A stretch of 64,000 bases of DNA from Williamsia faeni (GTDB lineage Bacteria > Actinomycetota > Actinomycetes > Mycobacteriales > Mycobacteriaceae): NCBI GenBank assembly GCA_003202005.1, contig QJJF01000001.1:589099-653098 (forward strand), in the 5' to 3' direction. Below, one piece after another: positions 8,758-18,101 of the stretch. Each line of letters begins with the position of its first letter. The stretch's first letter is position 1. The position numbers were made by a program, and so were the translations under genes. The notes beneath the pieces are model-generated. The model had not been told where the DNA came from and did no database searches. It was given only the letters and a program-made list of their open reading frames with translations.

Positions 8758-9944
8758 GACTTGCCCCAGTTTGCACGCGGGTCGAACCCGCTGGCCTTCT
8801 CTGCGGCGGCGTACTTGGTCAGTGCCTCGACCGCGGCGTCGTCCAATGTCGGCGGGACGGCAACTTTGACGGTCACCAGCAGGTCACCGGCACCGCCGGC
8901 CCGCTTCGCCACACCGCGTCCCCGCACCCGGAGAGTCCGTCCGTCGACGGTGTTCGGCGGGACCTTCAAGCCCACGCTGCCCTCGAGGGTCGGCACCGAC
9001 ACCGTGGTGCCCAGTACGAGCTCCGAGAAGCTGACCGGCAACGTCACCTTGATGTCGTCGCCGCTGCGGGTGAACGTCCGGTCGGGTGACACATTGACGA
9101 TGACGTAGAGGTCGCCCGACGGGGCACCACGCAGACCCGCCTCGCCTTGTCCGGCGAGTCGGATCTTGCCGCCGTTCGAAACACCGGGCGGGATCCGCAC
9201 GGTGATCGGACGGGTCCGGATCGTTGCGCCGTTGCCCTCGCAGACGGGGCAGGGATCGTCGATCCGCGAGCCGGTGCCACGGCAATCCGTGCAGGGTTCG
9301 CTGAATCCGAAGGCGCCCTGGTTGCGACTGACCACACCGGCACCGTTGCAGGTCGGGCACACCCGAGGGCTGGTACCCGGCTTGGCGCCACTGCCATGGC
9401 AGTTGGTGCAGGGCGCAGAGCTCGTGACCGTGATGGTGGTCGAGGTGCCGAGTGCAGCTTCTTTGAAGCTGAGCGTGGTCTCGGTCTCCAGGTCGTTGCC
9501 GCGTCGGCTCCGGGGCTGGGTGCCCCGCGATCCACCGCCACCTCGGTTGAACAGCCCACCGAACAGGTCACCGAGGTTCGCCTCGGATCCGCCACCGGGT
9601 CCGTCGCCGAACAGGTCGTTGATGTTGAATTCCTGGCCGCCGGACGGGCCACCGAAGCCACCGGGGAAACCGCCCCCGCCGCCTCGGGCACCGCCGCGGG
9701 CACCGGCGAACATGCGCCGGGTGTCGTCGTACTCTTTGCGTTTTGCCGGATCAGAAAGGACGCTGTGCGCCTCGGAGACAAGCTTGAACCGCTCCTCGGC
9801 TGCCGCGTCGTTCGGGTTGGCGTCGGGATGTAGTTCCCGGGCCAGCTTCCGATAGGCCTTCTTGATCTCGTCGGCGGACGCACCGGGCGCGACGCCCAGC
9901 GCTTTGTAGAAGTCCTGTTCCAGCCACTCACGTTGTGGGGCCAC
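8754..9944 (-). CDS. dnaJ: DnaJ (Hsp40) co-chaperone
   Basis: 396 residues from a GTG start with a near-perfect AAGGAGGTGA upstream. The J domain (about 10-75) has the HPD motif at 39-41. A Gly/Phe-rich stretch follows (about 80-145). The zinc region has four CxxCxGxG repeats ([32 protein letters not shown]), then the C-terminal substrate domains. It stimulates the DnaK ATPase and presents unfolded clients. It is separated from grpE by 120 bp that contain a strong hairpin and an A-rich leader, unlike the overlapping junctions elsewhere in the operon. Confidence 0.97.
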   Translation of the reverse strand: MAPQREWLEQDFYKALGVAPGASADEIKKAYRKLARELHPDANPNDAAAEERFKLVSEAHSVLSDPAKRKEYDDTRRMFAGARGGARGGGGGFPGGFGGPSGGQEFNINDLFGDGPGGGSEANLGDLFGGLFNRGGGGSRGTQPRSRRGNDLETETTLSFKEAALGTSTTITVTSSAPCTNCHGSGAKPGTSPRVCPTCNGAGVVSRNQGAFGFSEPCTDCRGTGSRIDDPCPVCEGNGATIRTRPITVRIPPGVSNGGKIRLAGQGEAGLRGAPSGDLYVIVNVSPDRTFTRSGDDIKVTLPVSFSELVLGTTVSVPTLEGSVGLKVPPNTVDGRTLRVRGRGVAKRAGGAGDLLVTVKVAVPPTLDDAAVEALTKYAAAEKASGFDPRANWGKS

Positions 9945-10026
9945 CAGGCGTCACCTCCTTCTGTAGATCTTCGTCTTTGTTCGCTCTGTAATTCTTTGCT
10001 CTGTATTTCATTGTGTGCCGAAGGTG

Positions 10027-10057
10027 CCGGCCCAGGCACCTCGGGTGCCTGGGCCGG
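10027..10057 (-). promoter_or_regulatory. 13-bp perfect hairpin between grpE and dnaJ
   Basis: CCGGCCCAGGCAC (10027-10039) and its exact complement (10045-10057) flank a 5-nt loop CTCGG. It starts 7 bp after the grpE stop in the direction of transcription. No T-run follows, so it may be a non-U-tract terminator or attenuator, or an RNA processing or stability element that sets the dnaJ-hspR level relative to dnaK-grpE. From 9960 to 10010 the sequence is unusually A-rich (reading on the minus strand) and ends in the strong dnaJ ribosome binding site. Confidence 0.75.
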
Positions 10058-10064
10058 TCAGCTC

Positions 10065-10700
10065 CTAGTCCTGCGACGGTGTCGGGTCCGCGGGCTCAGG
10101 CCCGTCGACAACAACCACCATCGCGGTGCGCAGCACGCGATCCGCGAGGCGGAAGCCCTGCCGATACACGGTCCCGATGACCGGGCGAGAGCCGTCACCC
10201 TCGTTTTGCACGGCCTCGTGCAACGCCGGATCGAACTCGTCACCCTCGGCGCCGAAGGCCGCGAGGCCGGCGGTACCGAGCGTTTCGGTGATCTTGTCGG
10301 CCACCGCACGCAACGGTCCGGCCTCGAGGTCACCGTGAGCCCGGGCCCGGTCGAGGTCGTCCAGCACCGGCAGCAGTGACTTGATCAAGTCACCCTTGCC
10401 GTACTGCTGAGCCGAGACCTTCTCCCGTTCCGCACGCTTACGGTAGTTGGCGTACTCCGCGTGAACCCGCTGCAGATCGGCGAGCAGTTCGGCTTCTTTG
10501 TCCGAACCTGCCGCATCGGCAGCGACCTCGTCGAGCGCGGCGTCCACACTGTCGACAACGTCCACACTGTCCACCGAATCCGGTTGCTCCCCTTCTGACT
10601 CCGGAGCGTCCGTGTTCGCCTCGGGGCGCACCTCACCCGTTTCGGGATCGATACGCCGCTTGTCGGTCACGGTCACCGGTTCGGCTTCGGGACCGGTCAC
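10065..10700 (-). CDS. grpE: GrpE nucleotide exchange factor
   Basis: 211 residues from GTG; the GTGA at 10697-10700 overlaps the dnaK stop. An acidic, disordered N-terminus (about 1-70) precedes the long coiled-coil dimerisation helix ([23 protein letters not shown]) and the beta-rich head with [14 protein letters not shown] and [22 protein letters not shown], which are GrpE signatures. It releases ADP from DnaK. The N-terminus has repeated [12 protein letters not shown]. Order and overlap match the standard actinobacterial operon. Confidence 0.96.
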   Translation of the reverse strand: MTGPEAEPVTVTDKRRIDPETGEVRPEANTDAPESEGEQPDSVDSVDVVDSVDAALDEVAADAAGSDKEAELLADLQRVHAEYANYRKRAEREKVSAQQYGKGDLIKSLLPVLDDLDRARAHGDLEAGPLRAVADKITETLGTAGLAAFGAEGDEFDPALHEAVQNEGDGSRPVIGTVYRQGFRLADRVLRTAMVVVVDGPEPADPTPSQD

Positions 10701-12529
10701 TTGTTGTCTCCGTCGACACCCTCGTCGACAACCTCTGCGTCGACGACGTCGTCGGCACCACCGGGTGCTGCTGCGCCGCCCTCTTCGGCAGCTGCCGCGT
10801 AGATGGCCTGGCCCAGCTCCTGCGAGTCGGTGGTCAGCTTCTCGACAGCCGACTTCACGGCGCCGAGGTCACTGCCCTTGAGCGATTCGCGAACACCTTC
10901 GATCGAGCCCTCGACCTTGGTCTTGAGATCGGCGGGAACCTTGTCGTCGGAGTCCTTGAGGAACTTCTCGGTCTGGTTCACCAGCGACTCGGCCTGGTTG
11001 CGGGTCTCCGCCTCTTCACGACGCGCACGATCCTCGTCCGCGTGAGCTTCGGCGTCCTTGATCATCCGGTCGATCTCGTCCTTGCTCAGGCCCGAGCCGT
11101 CCTGGATCCGGATCTTGTTCTCTTTGCCGGTGCCCTTGTCCTTCGCGGTGACGTGCACGATGCCGTTGGCGTCGATGTCGAAGGTCACCTCGATCTGCGG
11201 GACACCCTGCGGGGCGGGAGCGATACCGGCCAGCTCGAACGATCCGAGCAGCTTGTTGTGCGAGGCGATCTCGCGCTCACCCTGATAGACCTGGATCTGC
11301 ACCGACGGCTGGCTGTCTTCGGCCGTCGTGTAGGTCTCGGACCGCTTGGTCGGGATGGTGGTGTTGCGCTCGATGAGCTTGTGCATGACGCCACCCTTGG
11401 TCTCGATACCGAGGCTCAGCGGGGTCACGTCGAGCAGCAGCACGTCCTTGACCTCACCGCGCAGCACACCGGCCTGCAGTGCGGCACCGACGGCCACGAC
11501 CTCATCGGGGTTCACGCCCTTGTTGGGCTCGCGTCCACCGGTGAGCTCCTTGACCAGTTCGGTCACGGCCGGCATACGGGTCGAACCACCGACGAGCACA
11601 ACGTGATCGATGTCGCCGACCGAAACGCCGGCATCCTTGATCACGGCCTGGAACGGCGCACGGGTGCGCTCGAGCAGGTCGCCGGTGATCTTCTGGAACT
11701 CACTGCGCGAGAGCTGCTCGTCGAGGAACAGCGGGTTCTTGTCCGCGTCGACCGTGATGTAGGGCAGGTTGATCGACGTGCTCTGTCCCGAGGACAGTTC
11801 GATCTTCGCCTTCTCGGCAGCCTCACGCAGACGCTGCAGGGCCATCTTGTCCTTGGTCAGATCGATGCCGCTGCTCGCCTTGAACTTGTCGACGAGCCAG
11901 TCGACAACACGCTGATCCCAGTCGTCGCCACCGAGGTGGTTGTCGCCGGAGGTCGCACGGACCTCGACAACGCCGTCGCCGATCTCCAGGAGGGACACGT
12001 CGAACGTGCCGCCACCGAGGTCGAACACGAGGATGGTCTGCTCTTTTTCGCCCTTGTCCAGGCCGTATGCCAGAGCGGCCGCGGTGGGCTCGTTGACGAT
12101 ACGCAGGACGTTGAGGCCGGCGATCTGGCCGGCTTCCTTGGTCGCCTGACGCTGGGCGTCGTTGAAGTACGCGGGCACGGTGATCACGGCGTCGACAACG
12201 TCTTCACCGAGGTAGGCCTCTGCGTCACGCTTGAGCTTCATCAGCGTGCGGGCGCTGATCTCCTGCGGGGTGTACTTCTTGTCGTCGATAGCGGTGTTCC
12301 AGTCTTCGCCCATGTGGCGCTTGACGGAACGAATGGTGCGGTCGACGTTGGTCACTGCCTGGTTCTTGGCCGGCTGTCCGACCAGGACCTCGCCGTTACG
12401 GGCGAATGCGACAACCGACGGTGTGGTGCGCGAGCCTTCGGCATTCGCGACGACGGTGGCTTCTCCACCTTCGAGGACCGACACCACCGAGTTGGTGGTG
12501 CCCAGGTCGATTCCTACAGCACGAGCCAT
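10697..12529 (-). CDS. dnaK: DnaK (Hsp70) chaperone
   Basis: 610 residues from the ATG at 12527-12529, preceded by AGGAGG; an upstream in-frame ATG is ignored because [14 protein letters not shown] is the universal Hsp70 start. The nucleotide-binding domain shows [24 protein letters not shown] and [14 protein letters not shown]. The linker [16 protein letters not shown] leads into the substrate domain, and the C-terminal tail is rich in Ala, Gly, Asp and Glu and ends DGDNK. It is the first gene of the HspR operon, with a leader of roughly 90 nt from the predicted promoter. Confidence 0.98.
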   Translation of the reverse strand: MARAVGIDLGTTNSVVSVLEGGEATVVANAEGSRTTPSVVAFARNGEVLVGQPAKNQAVTNVDRTIRSVKRHMGEDWNTAIDDKKYTPQEISARTLMKLKRDAEAYLGEDVVDAVITVPAYFNDAQRQATKEAGQIAGLNVLRIVNEPTAAALAYGLDKGEKEQTILVFDLGGGTFDVSLLEIGDGVVEVRATSGDNHLGGDDWDQRVVDWLVDKFKASSGIDLTKDKMALQRLREAAEKAKIELSSGQSTSINLPYITVDADKNPLFLDEQLSRSEFQKITGDLLERTRAPFQAVIKDAGVSVGDIDHVVLVGGSTRMPAVTELVKELTGGREPNKGVNPDEVVAVGAALQAGVLRGEVKDVLLLDVTPLSLGIETKGGVMHKLIERNTTIPTKRSETYTTAEDSQPSVQIQVYQGEREIASHNKLLGSFELAGIAPAPQGVPQIEVTFDIDANGIVHVTAKDKGTGKENKIRIQDGSGLSKDEIDRMIKDAEAHADEDRARREEAETRNQAESLVNQTEKFLKDSDDKVPADLKTKVEGSIEGVRESLKGSDLGAVKSAVEKLTTDSQELGQAIYAAAAEEGGAAAPGGADDVVDAEVVDEGVDGDNK

Positions 12530-12625
12530 TTCTTGCCTCCTATAAGCAGTGCATCCGCAGCAGTGCGGCGCACGGATGTTCACGTTTGTGGTTCTGGGTC
12601 TGAAACCTCAGCGCGATCGACTCAA

Positions 12626-12654
12626 CTTCTACCGAGTCTTGATCCTCCAGTCAA
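12626..12654 (-). promoter_or_regulatory. Predicted dnaK promoter
   Basis: On the minus strand TTGACT (12649-12654) and TAGAAG (12626-12631) are 17 bp apart, a good housekeeping-type promoter. Transcription would start near 12619. It lies directly downstream of the first HAIR-like box. Confidence 0.6.
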
Positions 12655-12659
12655 GTCAG

Positions 12660-12680
12660 GTTGAGTGGAGGCCGCTCAGG
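12660..12680. promoter_or_regulatory. HAIR-like HspR operator 1
   Basis: GTTGAGT, 7 bases, GCTCAGG matches 11 of 14 positions of the HspR inverted repeat CTTGAGT-N7-ACTCAAG. It sits 6 bp upstream of the predicted dnaK -35 box, so bound HspR would block polymerase. Confidence 0.6.
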
Positions 12681-12736
12681 TCTCTCGAGTTGTACAACCG
12701 GCCGCATCCCGATTGTGTTCCCGATTTCGCGAAAAA

Positions 12737-12757
12737 GTTGATTCGAGTGGACTCAAG
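12737..12757. promoter_or_regulatory. HAIR-like HspR operator 2
   Basis: GTTGATT, 7 bases, ACTCAAG matches 12 of 14 positions of the HspR consensus, with a perfect right half-site. It lies 77 bp upstream of operator 1, centre to centre. Actinobacterial dnaK promoters often carry more than one such box. Confidence 0.65.
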
Positions 12758-12853
12758 TCTGGCAGGAGTGCCGTTTGTCACCGGGCAGAATCCGGGAGAG
12801 GTGCGTCACGAATGGCTGATCAGGGTTTGCGGACAGCAAGTAGTTGTCTTAAC

Positions 12854-12877
12854 CTAAGTATAAATCGACTGACTTAG
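12854..12877. promoter_or_regulatory. Inverted repeat upstream of the MFS gene
   Basis: CTAAGT (12854-12859) and ACTTAG (12872-12877) form a perfect inverted repeat with a 12-bp spacer; a TATAAA at 12859-12864 overlaps the left arm. The site is 35 bp before the MFS start codon and is placed as a repressor operator would be. The regulator is not in the immediate neighbourhood. Confidence 0.45.
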
Positions 12878-12911
12878 ATCTGAACTTTTTCTTGATATCC
12901 GACGGGGAGCC

Positions 12912-14387
12912 ATGATGACCAGTCCCACCACTTCGCCACCAACGACCCAGAGCCCACCGACCGGGCCGATCGTCGCGGTGCTGGCTTTCGCCGGCATCGT
13001 GGCCTCCCTCATGCAGACCCTGGTCATCCCGATCATTCCGCAACTGCCCGAGTACCTGAACGCGTCGCCATCTGACACAGCGTGGGCCGTGACCGCCACG
13101 CTGCTGGCCGCGGCGGTGGCCGTGCCGACGATGGGCCGCCTCGGAGATATGTTCGGCAAGCGACGCATGATGCTGATCAGCATCGCGCTGCTCGTGGCCG
13201 GTTCGGTCGTCTGTGCGCTCTCGTCGAGCATCGTCCCGATGATCATCGGCCGAGGACTGCAAGGCCTGGCAGCGGGCCTCATCCCGCTGGGCATCAGCGT
13301 CATGCGCGACATCCTGCCTCCCCAGAAGCTCTCCGGTGCCGTTGCCGTGATGGGCGCTTCACTGGGTGTGGGCGGCGCGCTCGGCCTTCCGATCGCCGCG
13401 GTCATCGCCGAATACTCCGACTGGCACATGCTCTTCTGGGCATCCGCTGTTCTCGGCGTCGTCGCAGCTGTCCTGGTGGTCCGCGTGGTCCCCGAGTCCC
13501 CGATACGGACCGGTGGCAAGTTCGACTTCGTCGGCGCGATCTCACTCGCGATCGCTCTGATCGCCCTGCTGCTGCCGATCTCGAAGGGATCGAACTGGGG
13601 CTGGACCGACACAAAGACGATCGGCCTGCTGGTCGTTTCGCTGGTCGCACTCCTCGTGTGGGGCTGGTGGGAACTCCGCACCGACAAACCGCTCGTCGAC
13701 CTGCGGGTGTCCGCCCGCCGCCAGGTGCTCCTCACCAATGCCGCGTCAATTGTCTTCGGTTTTGCGATGTTTGCCCAGACGATGGTCTTCCCCCAGGTGA
13801 TACAGCTCCCCGAGGCCACCGGTTACGGACTCGGCGGATCGATGCTCCTGTCCGGTTTGGTGATGGCACCCTCCGGCATCATCATGATGCTGATCTCGCC
13901 GTTCGGATCGAGGCTCACCAACGCACAGGGACCCAAGACCACATTGATGCTCGGTGCCGTGGTGGTGGCGATCGGATATGGAGTCGGTGTCTTTGCAATG
14001 CACTCGATCTGGCAGATGGTCATGATCGCGCTCATCATCGGCGCCGGAACGGGATTGGCCTACGGCGCGATGCCGGCGCTCATCATGTCGGCGGTTCCGC
14101 CCACCGAAACCGGTGCCGCGAACAGCTTCAACACGCTGATGCGGTCGCTCGGCACTTCGTTTGCCAGCGCAATCGCCGGTGTCATCCTTGCCAACATGAC
14201 GATGACACTCGGCTCCGCAACCGTGCCTTCCGAGAACGCATTCCGTGTCGTCATGGCATTGGCGGCCTGCTCGGCAATCACAGCATTGATCATCACCGTG
14301 TTCCTGCCCAAGTTCCGGGCACCGATCGCCGCCAAGGGATCATTGTCTGCAGACGACGTCGAGCCTGAACTCATCTCGTCGAAGTAG
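12912..14387 (+). CDS. MFS multidrug-type exporter (DHA2-like)
   Basis: 491 residues with about 14 hydrophobic segments. The loop GRLGDMFGKRRMMLISIALL (motif A) follows helix two, and RGLQGLAAGLIPLGISVMRDILPPQKL fits helices four and five of drug/H+ antiporters. The DHA2 group exports drugs, dyes or lipids using the proton gradient. The start MMTSPTT has a GGGGAG ribosome binding site. It is followed 25 bp later by the universal stress gene, so cotranscription is possible. Substrate cannot be inferred. Confidence 0.88.
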   Translation: MMTSPTTSPPTTQSPPTGPIVAVLAFAGIVASLMQTLVIPIIPQLPEYLNASPSDTAWAVTATLLAAAVAVPTMGRLGDMFGKRRMMLISIALLVAGSVVCALSSSIVPMIIGRGLQGLAAGLIPLGISVMRDILPPQKLSGAVAVMGASLGVGGALGLPIAAVIAEYSDWHMLFWASAVLGVVAAVLVVRVVPESPIRTGGKFDFVGAISLAIALIALLLPISKGSNWGWTDTKTIGLLVVSLVALLVWGWWELRTDKPLVDLRVSARRQVLLTNAASIVFGFAMFAQTMVFPQVIQLPEATGYGLGGSMLLSGLVMAPSGIIMMLISPFGSRLTNAQGPKTTLMLGAVVVAIGYGVGVFAMHSIWQMVMIALIIGAGTGLAYGAMPALIMSAVPPTETGAANSFNTLMRSLGTSFASAIAGVILANMTMTLGSATVPSENAFRVVMALAACSAITALIITVFLPKFRAPIAAKGSLSADDVEPELISSK

Positions 14388-14412
14388 GCACCATCACTAG
14401 GAGAAAACGCGC

Positions 14413-15291
14413 ATGTCGAAGTCAGCAGTGATCGTCGGAGTCGACGGTTCTGAAAGTTCGGACCAGGCCGTTGTGTGGGCCGCGAACACCGCCCGGCTCA
14501 TGGGACGCGAGCTGGTTGTGGTCGGCGTCTACGAACCCCAGATCGGTGGATACGCGGGATCGGCGATGGCGTACACCGGCGACCTGATCACAATGCTCCA
14601 GAAGGCAGTCGTGGATACGGTTGCCGCGTCCGTGCAACTGGCCCGCGAGACCGCGCCGGCGGTACAGGTATCGAGTCGGGTCGTCGCGGGAACTCCCACA
14701 TCCGTGCTCAACGACGAATCTGCCGACGCTGCACTGGTTGTCGTCGGGAGCCGGGGTCGTGGTGCGGTCAAAGGCCTGATCGCCGGATCCGTCAGCACCG
14801 GCGTGGCCGCACACGCCGCCAGTCCCGTTGCCGTCATCGCCCATACCCCGGGCACCGGCCCCGTGGTGGTCGGCATCGACGGCTCGGAGATCAGCGACCA
14901 CGCACTCACGGCGGCGTTCGAGCAGGCATCGCTACGAGGAACCGGCCTCACCGTCGTCCACACCTGGACCGACCTGGCCACCAACACATTCGGCGGATTG
15001 GGTATCACCGACGACCTGGTCCAACTGTCCCGGGACGAGGCGCACAAGCTCGTCGCAGACCGAGTTACGGCCCACGCCACCGACTACCCCGATGTCAAGG
15101 TATCGACGATTGTTGCCGCAGACGGGCCCGCCCACCAGTTGCTGACCGCGGCCGGCGAGGGTGCCCAGCTGCTCGTTCTGGGCAGTCGCGGACGAGGCGG
15201 TTTCACCGGTCTGCTGCTCGGTTCGGTGAGCCAGACCGTGCTGCACCACGCGCCGAGCCCGGTCCTGATCGTCAAGACCCCCGTCGGCTGA
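14413..15291 (+). CDS. Universal stress protein, tandem USP domains
   Basis: 292 residues made of two USP domains (about 1-145 and 150-292). Each starts with a V-x-G-(V/I)-D-G-S-E strand and ends with the ATP-binding loop: VVGSRGRGAVKGLIAGSVS in the first, VLGSRGRGGFTGLLLGSVS in the second. Tandem ATP-binding USPs are common in mycobacteria and are tied to hypoxia and persistence. AGGAG lies 8 bp before the ATG. No DosR-type box was recognised upstream. Confidence 0.94.
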   Translation: MSKSAVIVGVDGSESSDQAVVWAANTARLMGRELVVVGVYEPQIGGYAGSAMAYTGDLITMLQKAVVDTVAASVQLARETAPAVQVSSRVVAGTPTSVLNDESADAALVVVGSRGRGAVKGLIAGSVSTGVAAHAASPVAVIAHTPGTGPVVVGIDGSEISDHALTAAFEQASLRGTGLTVVHTWTDLATNTFGGLGITDDLVQLSRDEAHKLVADRVTAHATDYPDVKVSTIVAADGPAHQLLTAAGEGAQLLVLGSRGRGGFTGLLLGSVSQTVLHHAPSPVLIVKTPVG

Positions 15292-15304
15292 CCTGGAGAC
15301 TCGG

Positions 15305-16090
15305 TCAGAGCCGGGTGAGAATCTGCGGTCCGTCCGCTGTGATCGCGATCGTGTGTTCGCAGTGGGCGGCCCGGGCTCCGGATGCGCTTTGCAGTTCCCA
15401 CCCGTCGGCGGCATGGATATACCGGTCGTCGCCACCGTGGATCAACATCGGTTCGATCGCAATCACCAGTCCGCCACGGAGTTTCATACCGCGCCCCACC
15501 CGTCCCTCATTCGGGACGTGTGGGGCTTCGTGCATCGCCCGGCCGATGCCGTGTCCGCCGTGGTTTTCGAGCAGCCCGTATCCGGCAGCGCGCGCGGGTC
15601 CGGCGATGGCATGCCCGATGTCGCCCATCCTCCCACCGGGCTGCGCGGCCTCGATACCTCGCAGCAGTGCGGCCTCGGTGGCGGCAATCAGATCGACATC
15701 AGCCGAATCTTCTTGACCCACGATGAAACTGACTGCGGCATCGCCACACCAACCGTCGAGGAATGCCCCACAGTCGATGCTCACCAGGTCGCCATCCCGA
15801 AGCTCCCGACCATCCGGGACGCCGTGCACGATCCCGTTGTTGACACTGGCGCAGATGACTCCGGCAAACGGGGTCGGCGCCCATTTCGGGTGGTAGTCCA
15901 GAAAAGCCGGCTTCGCTCCGGCTCCCTTGATGACGGCTGCCGCGACGTCGTCGAGCTGTTTGAGCGTCGATCCGACAGCAGCTTCCGCTTCCACTGCGGA
16001 CAACGCCCGCGCGACCACTCGTCCGGCCTCACGCATCATCTCGATCTCGCCGGGTGACTTGAGTTGCCCCTTTGACTTGAGTTGCACCAT
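15305..16090 (-). CDS. map: Methionine aminopeptidase, type I
   Basis: 261 residues from the ATG at 16088-16090, with AAGGGGA upstream. It removes the N-terminal Met from nascent proteins using a two-metal site. The ligands are visible in order: Asp in SIDCGAFLDGWCGDAA (two), His in GHGIGRAMHEAP, Glu in AIEPML and Glu in the C-terminal HCEHTIAI region. The substrate-binding His is in NNGIVHGVPD. There is no N-terminal zinc-finger extension. It is convergent with the USP gene. Most actinobacteria have two such genes; which paralogue this is cannot be told. Confidence 0.95.
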   Translation of the reverse strand: MVQLKSKGQLKSPGEIEMMREAGRVVARALSAVEAEAAVGSTLKQLDDVAAAVIKGAGAKPAFLDYHPKWAPTPFAGVICASVNNGIVHGVPDGRELRDGDLVSIDCGAFLDGWCGDAAVSFIVGQEDSADVDLIAATEAALLRGIEAAQPGGRMGDIGHAIAGPARAAGYGLLENHGGHGIGRAMHEAPHVPNEGRVGRGMKLRGGLVIAIEPMLIHGGDDRYIHAADGWELQSASGARAAHCEHTIAITADGPQILTRL

Positions 16091-16118
16091 CGCCGGTCCC
16101 CTTTCGCACTCACCCGCC

Positions 16119-16347
16119 ATGATCCCCCACAACGTCAGCAACGAGTACCGCATCGACCTCGATGGCCTCCGCGGCATCGCGATCACGCTGGTGGCCGTCT
16201 TTCACATCTGGTTCGGCCGGGTCTCCGGCGGCCGTCGGAAACATTCTGGTGTGGCACGACTTTCACCATTTGAGCACCACGTTTGTGCGAAGCCTGATCC
16301 CTGCGCTGGGGACCGACATGCAGAAGGTGTTGTCCGGCTGGTGGTGA
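16119..16347 (+). pseudogene. Remnant of an OafA-type acyltransferase (large internal deletion)
   Basis: The frame from ATG 16119 encodes YRIDLDGLRGIAITLVAVFH followed by WFGRVSGG, the hallmark start of an OafA/acyltransferase-3 membrane protein. After residue 38 the similarity stops. A second frame, shifted by one, carries VWHDFHHLSTTFVRSL and runs to the stop at 16347; H-H-L-S followed by a short helix is how the C-terminal SGNH domain of such proteins ends. Family members are about 650-700 residues, so roughly 1.9 kb appears to have been deleted, leaving both ends out of frame. It ends 4 bp before the SMP-30 gene stop. Confidence 0.7.
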
Positions 16348-16351
16348 CCGA

Positions 16352-17200
16352 TCAGGGCGATCCCACGCCCGGCACGGCGACTCGCGCCTGCATGATCCTC
16401 CCCGTGGACTCGCCTTTCACGAGGCCCTCTTCGGTGGTCTCGTTGACCACCATGTACAGCGTGCGCCCGTCGGGTCCACCGAGGGCCGGTGCGACAGCCC
16501 ATCCGCGGTCGATCGCAACGCGATGGGTGACGGTCCCGCCCGCGACGACCCGGAGGAACTCACCGGAGTCGTAGCAGCCGACCCACACCCCGCCTTCGAC
16601 GTCGACGCAGAGGCCATCGGGATGCCGATGTTCGCCTAGGTCAGCGAACACGCTTGGGGCGCTGAGGCTTCCGTCGGCTTCGACCGGAAACGTGAGAATT
16701 CGCGACCCCTTCGTCTCGTTGACGACGAGGGTCGTCCCGTCGGGCAATAGTGCGATGCCGTTCGGGACGGCGAGGCCTTTCGCCACGATCCGCACACCTC
16801 CGGCGGGGTCGACGAGGCCGATCGCACCTTCCATTCCCGTCGCGGACGCCTGGTAGAGGTCGACGTAGCCACGGCCGTCACGGGCGACGAACAGGTCGTT
16901 GGTCATCCGGGCGAGGTCGTTGAGCTCGAACGTCGCTGACACCTGCCCTTGGGCGTCGACGTGGTGGATCTTTGGCTCGAAGAGGGTGGACACGACGAGA
17001 GTCCCGTCGGGCAACCAGCCAAGCCCCGAGGCGTGCTCGATCTCGGCCTCCACGGCAAGGTCACCCGATTCACCAACCGAGTACACCCGACCTGCCAGTC
17101 CATCGGTGAACCAGAGCCGATCGTTGTGCCAACGAGGCCCTTCACCGAAAACGATGCCATCGACAAGTGGCACTGGCTCAATAACTTCCACCGCGGTCAT
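16352..17200 (-). CDS. SMP-30/gluconolactonase family protein
   Basis: 282 residues forming a six-bladed propeller. The expected metal ligands are visible: Glu in GIVFGEGPRW, Asn in LAVPNGIALLPDG and Asp in HPDGLCVDVEGGVWVG. Members hydrolyse sugar lactones or act as drp35-like esterases. It starts 37 bp after the stop of the TSUP permease on the same strand, suggesting an operon in which the permease exports or imports a product. Substrate is unknown. Confidence 0.88.
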   Translation of the reverse strand: MTAVEVIEPVPLVDGIVFGEGPRWHNDRLWFTDGLAGRVYSVGESGDLAVEAEIEHASGLGWLPDGTLVVSTLFEPKIHHVDAQGQVSATFELNDLARMTNDLFVARDGRGYVDLYQASATGMEGAIGLVDPAGGVRIVAKGLAVPNGIALLPDGTTLVVNETKGSRILTFPVEADGSLSAPSVFADLGEHRHPDGLCVDVEGGVWVGCYDSGEFLRVVAGGTVTHRVAIDRGWAVAPALGGPDGRTLYMVVNETTEEGLVKGESTGRIMQARVAVPGVGSP

Positions 17201-17237
17201 AGCTCACAAGCTAGTCGCAAGCCCGATCGGGCGCGTA

Positions 17238-18011
17238 TCAGGCCCACTGATCCCAGGCGAGTTTGATCGACATCAGTACGACCACGGTCAGAAGTGCGAT
17301 TCGAATGACGCCTGTCCCGCGGTTAAGCACAGTCCGAGACCCCAGGATCGATCCACCTATATTGGTGACTGCGAGCATCAAACCCAGTGCCCACCAGATG
17401 TTTCCCCCGATGGCGAAGACCATCAGCGCGCCGAGGTTGGTGGCCGTGTTGGCGATCTTCGCCAGCGCCGCACTCTCGATGAAGTTGCGCGACAACAACG
17501 CCGTGAGCGCGATGATGAGGAACATGCCAGTGCCGGGCCCGAAAATGCCGTCGTAGTAACCGATCACGGCAAACGCGATACATCCACCGACCATCTGGCG
17601 ACCGGTCAGCGGTGGACTCACACCACTGTTGCTGCCGAAGGAGGGCCGCACCGCGACAAAGATTCCCACCGCCAGCATCAACACGATCACCAGTGGCCGG
17701 ATGACATCGGCCGACACCGCTGTCGCCGACAACGCCCCGGCGGCCGAAAACGTGAACGCAATCGGCACCGACATCAGCGCCAGCTTCCGAGGTACCTTCA
17801 CGGCCCTCGAATAGTTGACCGCGGCCACACTTGTCCCCGCGATGGCCGCCACCTTGTTGGTGCCCAGCACCGTCGCCGGCACCGCACCCGGGAAGGCGAT
17901 CAGCATGGCCGGGATGAGAATCAGCCCGCCACCGCCGATGACAGCGTCGATCCAGCCGGCCACCCCCGCAGCGGCCAGCAACAACACCAGGACATCCCAG
18001 TCCGGAATCAT
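17238..18011 (-). CDS. TSUP (TauE/SafE) family anion permease
   Basis: 257 residues from the ATG at 18009-18011 with AGGTGG upstream; a much longer open frame continues upstream but lacks membrane character. About eight hydrophobic segments are present, with the family repeat marks AGWIDAVIGGGGLILIPAML early and GYYDGIFGPGTGMFLIIAL in the second half. Members move sulfite, sulfonates or other organic anions. Its promoter region is divergent from the acyltransferase gene at 18102. Confidence 0.9.
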   Translation of the reverse strand: MIPDWDVLVLLLAAAGVAGWIDAVIGGGGLILIPAMLIAFPGAVPATVLGTNKVAAIAGTSVAAVNYSRAVKVPRKLALMSVPIAFTFSAAGALSATAVSADVIRPLVIVLMLAVGIFVAVRPSFGSNSGVSPPLTGRQMVGGCIAFAVIGYYDGIFGPGTGMFLIIALTALLSRNFIESAALAKIANTATNLGALMVFAIGGNIWWALGLMLAVTNIGGSILGSRTVLNRGTGVIRIALLTVVVLMSIKLAWDQWA

Positions 18012-18101
18012 CAACCCCACCTGTCTTGCATCCCTGCACGGTAGATCGCGGCTGAATGTGACCCGGACCTCCCATCGTGCAACTTCCCTGTCGGGTACGG
18101 C

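Larger units (their letters stand above)
12530..12911. other. Divergent regulatory region, dnaK and MFS gene
   Basis: 382 bp with no credible gene. The left half contains the dnaK leader, promoter and two HspR-type operators, described separately. The right 60 bp are AT-rich and carry an inverted repeat before the MFS start. I see nothing specific between 12760 and 12850. Confidence 0.7.

Noticed and set aside
11042-12664. A 540-codon open frame antisense to dnaK
   Set aside because: It is the reverse-complement shadow of a highly biased GC-rich gene; no ribosome binding site and no family content.
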